From: Bacteroidetes bacterium CG2_30_32_10
GTDB taxonomy: Bacteria > Bacteroidota > Bacteroidia > Bacteroidales > CG2-30-32-10
Direction: 5' to 3'
DNA: 25,534 bases
Assembly (NCBI GenBank): GCA_001872995.1
Contig: MNXO01000032.1
Location: forward strand, 1 to 25,534
Shown here: positions 24,261 to 25,534 of the stretch, piece by piece
Numbering within the stretch: position 1 is the first letter of the stretch
Layout: each line of letters starts with the position of its first letter
Program-made: the position numbers and the translations under genes
The notes under the pieces: generated by a model
Databases searched by the model: none
Seen by the model: only the letters and a program-made list of their open reading frames with translations
What the model was told of the DNA's origin: nothing

Positions 24261-25160
24261 TTATTTTATTGTATAAAGTAAAATTACAAAACATTTAACT
24301 TTATAAGTTTTAATTCCGTGTGTTTTGTGTTTATATTCAAAATTAATCTCGTAAGGATTATTTAGATCTGTGTTTTGTATTGTTTCAGCTATTCTGTTTA
24401 TTGAGACATCTTCATCAAGATAGACTACTAAAAGCCTGCTATCAGCGCCAAATCTTCCTTCATCCTGATATTTGTAAAGATATTCAGCAACTTTTTCGGG
24501 ATGATTGATTGCATATTCTTTCCAGGATTCTTTAAAGTCTTTTTGAAATTGAGCGGTAGGACTTTTTGCTACTTTTTGATCAAAAGAAAAGCCATTAATG
24601 AAAAAATCAACAGACCTTCTATGATTTAAAGTTGGTAAAATGTTATTATTTTTTTCGAAAATTAATGTCTCAATAAAATCATTTCTAACCGTATTGATTT
24701 CTTTTATTCGTCTGTACTTGACAGCAGCATGTTTAACTTTTTCATCTTTTTCAGAACCAGAAATTCCTTCAGCATTAACCCTTTGAACAAAACCATCAAA
24801 ATCTCCCTGTGAAAAAGGCCAAGCTATTTTGTCAAGTTTAAGCTTATTCCATTCGTCCAGCAAAATATTCATAGTTGAATATGAATCTTTACCACTTTCA
24901 TATTTTTTTGTTGATTTAAATAATTCTCTTATTATTTTTATTCCTGAATTATAATCCCAATATTCAACAATTTTTGTCCACAATTCTTCATTTTCAATAG
25001 AGAGTATCTTTTCGCCTTGTTTTTTCCCTCTTGAAATAGTTCTAAAAGGTAAATTAAAACCTTTTATTTTTTGTAATTCTATCAAAAACAAAGTTGCTTG
25101 TTCTTTGTTTCCAATAATCTTTTTCGCAATATCAGTTGAAAAGGTTTCTTTCAGATTCAT
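24261..25160 (-). CDS. Putative type II restriction endonuclease of PD-(D/E)xK type
   Basis: I do not recognise this 299-residue protein by family. Its place between two DNA methyltransferases, with gaps of 3 and 4 bases, makes a restriction endonuclease the likeliest role. A PD-(D/E)xK-like core is visible: D185 in RSVDFFINGF, then F193-D194-Q-K196, giving D-x8-D-x-K, with Asp where Glu is more usual. A KSPTAQF stretch and a helix follow. Near 235-250 DSRLLVVYLDE would be the next core strand. The N-terminal 120 residues are helical and Lys-rich, starting with an ATFLIELQKIKGF segment, and could recognise DNA. There is no signal peptide or membrane segment. It does not resemble DpnII as I remember it. 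Alternatives are a different nuclease or an accessory subunit. DNA here is AT-rich, with A/T-ending codons prevailing. Confidence 0.6.
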   Translation of the reverse strand: MNLKETFSTDIAKKIIGNKEQATLFLIELQKIKGFNLPFRTISRGKKQGEKILSIENEELWTKIVEYWDYNSGIKIIRELFKSTKKYESGKDSYSTMNILLDEWNKLKLDKIAWPFSQGDFDGFVQRVNAEGISGSEKDEKVKHAAVKYRRIKEINTVRNDFIETLIFEKNNNILPTLNHRRSVDFFINGFSFDQKVAKSPTAQFQKDFKESWKEYAINHPEKVAEYLYKYQDEGRFGADSRLLVVYLDEDVSINRIAETIQNTDLNNPYEINFEYKHKTHGIKTYKVKCFVILLYTIK

Positions 25161-25163
25161 AAC

Positions 25164-25534
25164 TTATGATTTAAAAATAAAAATATATTCATGTTTAAAA
25201 ATATAGTAATCGCTTGTTAGAGCTCGATATCGCCAAATTCCTTCTTTGTTTAATTTAGCTCTATTACCTTCCATATTTTTAACAATAACGCTTTTTAGCA
25301 CCATTCCTAATTTTTGTGCTTCATTCATACAATAAAAACCTAAAGGTATCCATTTCCCAGCTGAGTATTTATCTCCAATGACAATGGCTAAGTATCTTTC
25401 TTTTTCTAAAATTTCCATAGTATTTTGCAAAACCAAACTGAATTTATTTAAAAAATCTTGTAAAGATATTGCATTTGAGAGATCGTTTTTTAAATCACTA
25501 AATTTAATTATATCTGAATATGGTGGTTGTATAA
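25164..25534 (-). CDS. Site-specific DNA methyltransferase, 3' part (start beyond window)
   Basis: The frame is open to the window edge, so the true gene starts outside; a TTG at 25436 is only an internal codon. The 122 visible residues begin with I-Q-P-P-Y-S-D-I-I-K-F-S, which is the catalytic motif IV region of an N4-cytosine or N6-adenine methylase; His, Ser or Asp is more usual where Gln stands. YLAIVIGDKYSAGKWIPLG follows, then SVIVKNMEGNR, WRYRALTS and FKHEYIFIFK, which is the usual end of this methylase family. Motif I is not in the visible part and should lie upstream, so the order would be I before IV. The gene belongs to a different class from the D12 methylase in the same operon. 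It stops three bases before the endonuclease ATG. Whether adenine or cytosine is the target is undecided. Confidence 0.8.
   Translation of the reverse strand, partial: IQPPYSDIIKFSDLKNDLSNAISLQDFLNKFSLVLQNTMEILEKERYLAIVIGDKYSAGKWIPLGFYCMNEAQKLGMVLKSVIVKNMEGNRAKLNKEGIWRYRALTSDYYIFKHEYIFIFKS

Noticed and set aside
25164..25436. A complete 90-residue gene starting with TTG at 25436
   Set aside because: The frame continues open to the window edge and the added residues contain the PPY catalytic motif, so this is the end of a longer methyltransferase.
1..25534. CRISPR array, tRNA, rRNA or complete insertion sequence
   Set aside because: I saw no regularly spaced repeats with unique spacers, no tRNA-like sequence with a CCA end or T-loop, and no transposase or integrase gene.

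Overview
The window is AT-rich bacterial DNA from a member of the Bacteroidota. Three lines of sequence evidence agree. Three secreted proteins end in type IX secretion (T9SS) type A sorting domains. Several promoters fit the phylum's TAnnTTTG -7 consensus, mostly without Shine-Dalgarno sites. Phylum-typical families are also present: a GWxTD-domain protein, an 'outer membrane beta-barrel family' receptor, a large membrane-anchored SurA/PpiD-type foldase, a DUF2279 protein and a zinc-less sirtuin. I cannot name a genus. I see no tRNA, rRNA, CRISPR array or intact insertion sequence.

Layout. 50-2198 (+): two adjacent T9SS-exported proteins, one with Ycf48/BNR-like repeats. 2311-3393 (-): a DppB/OppB-type permease with no partner genes nearby. 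3687-8542 (+): a GWxTD-domain protein, a PHP-family histidinol-phosphatase and a PPIase/foldase. 8626-14001 (-): a tightly packed string read argS, rlmB, M23 peptidase with T9SS tail, Sir2 deacylase. 14332-17149 (+): a homologue of the archaeal cyclic 2,3-diphosphoglycerate synthetase, then pyrB-pyrI. 17239-18489 (+): an exported C1 (bleomycin-hydrolase-like) peptidase. 18660-21089 (-): an outer-membrane receptor with a carboxypeptidase-like N-terminal domain. 21467-22832 (-): a DUF952 and a DUF2279 protein. 23189-25534 (-): a restriction-modification cluster made of the 3' part of one DNA methyltransferase (cut by the window edge), a putative PD-(D/E)xK endonuclease I do not recognise, and a complete D12-class adenine methylase.

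How the genes fit together. pyrB and pyrI make the catalytic and regulatory chains of one aspartate transcarbamoylase. argS and rlmB are translation genes sharing a transcript direction with an exported peptidase and a deacylase, an arrangement with no obvious functional logic. The three restriction-modification genes are separated by only 3-4 bases and almost certainly form one operon. Gene ends are often marked by hairpin-plus-T terminators (5190-5220, 8566-8599, 15713-15742, 18512-18557), of which those at 8566 and 18512 serve convergent genes.

The most interesting parts are the restriction-modification cluster with its unassigned nuclease, the bacterial cyclic-2,3-DPG-synthetase homologue with a Cys-rich tail, the zinc-less Sirt5-like sirtuin, a pair of interleaved perfect inverted repeats between argS and the cpgS-like gene, and two coding-like or GC-richer scraps of DNA (21335-21472 and 23047-23184) near the restriction-modification cluster that look like remnants. 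I found no clear new multi-gene system beyond the restriction-modification cluster.
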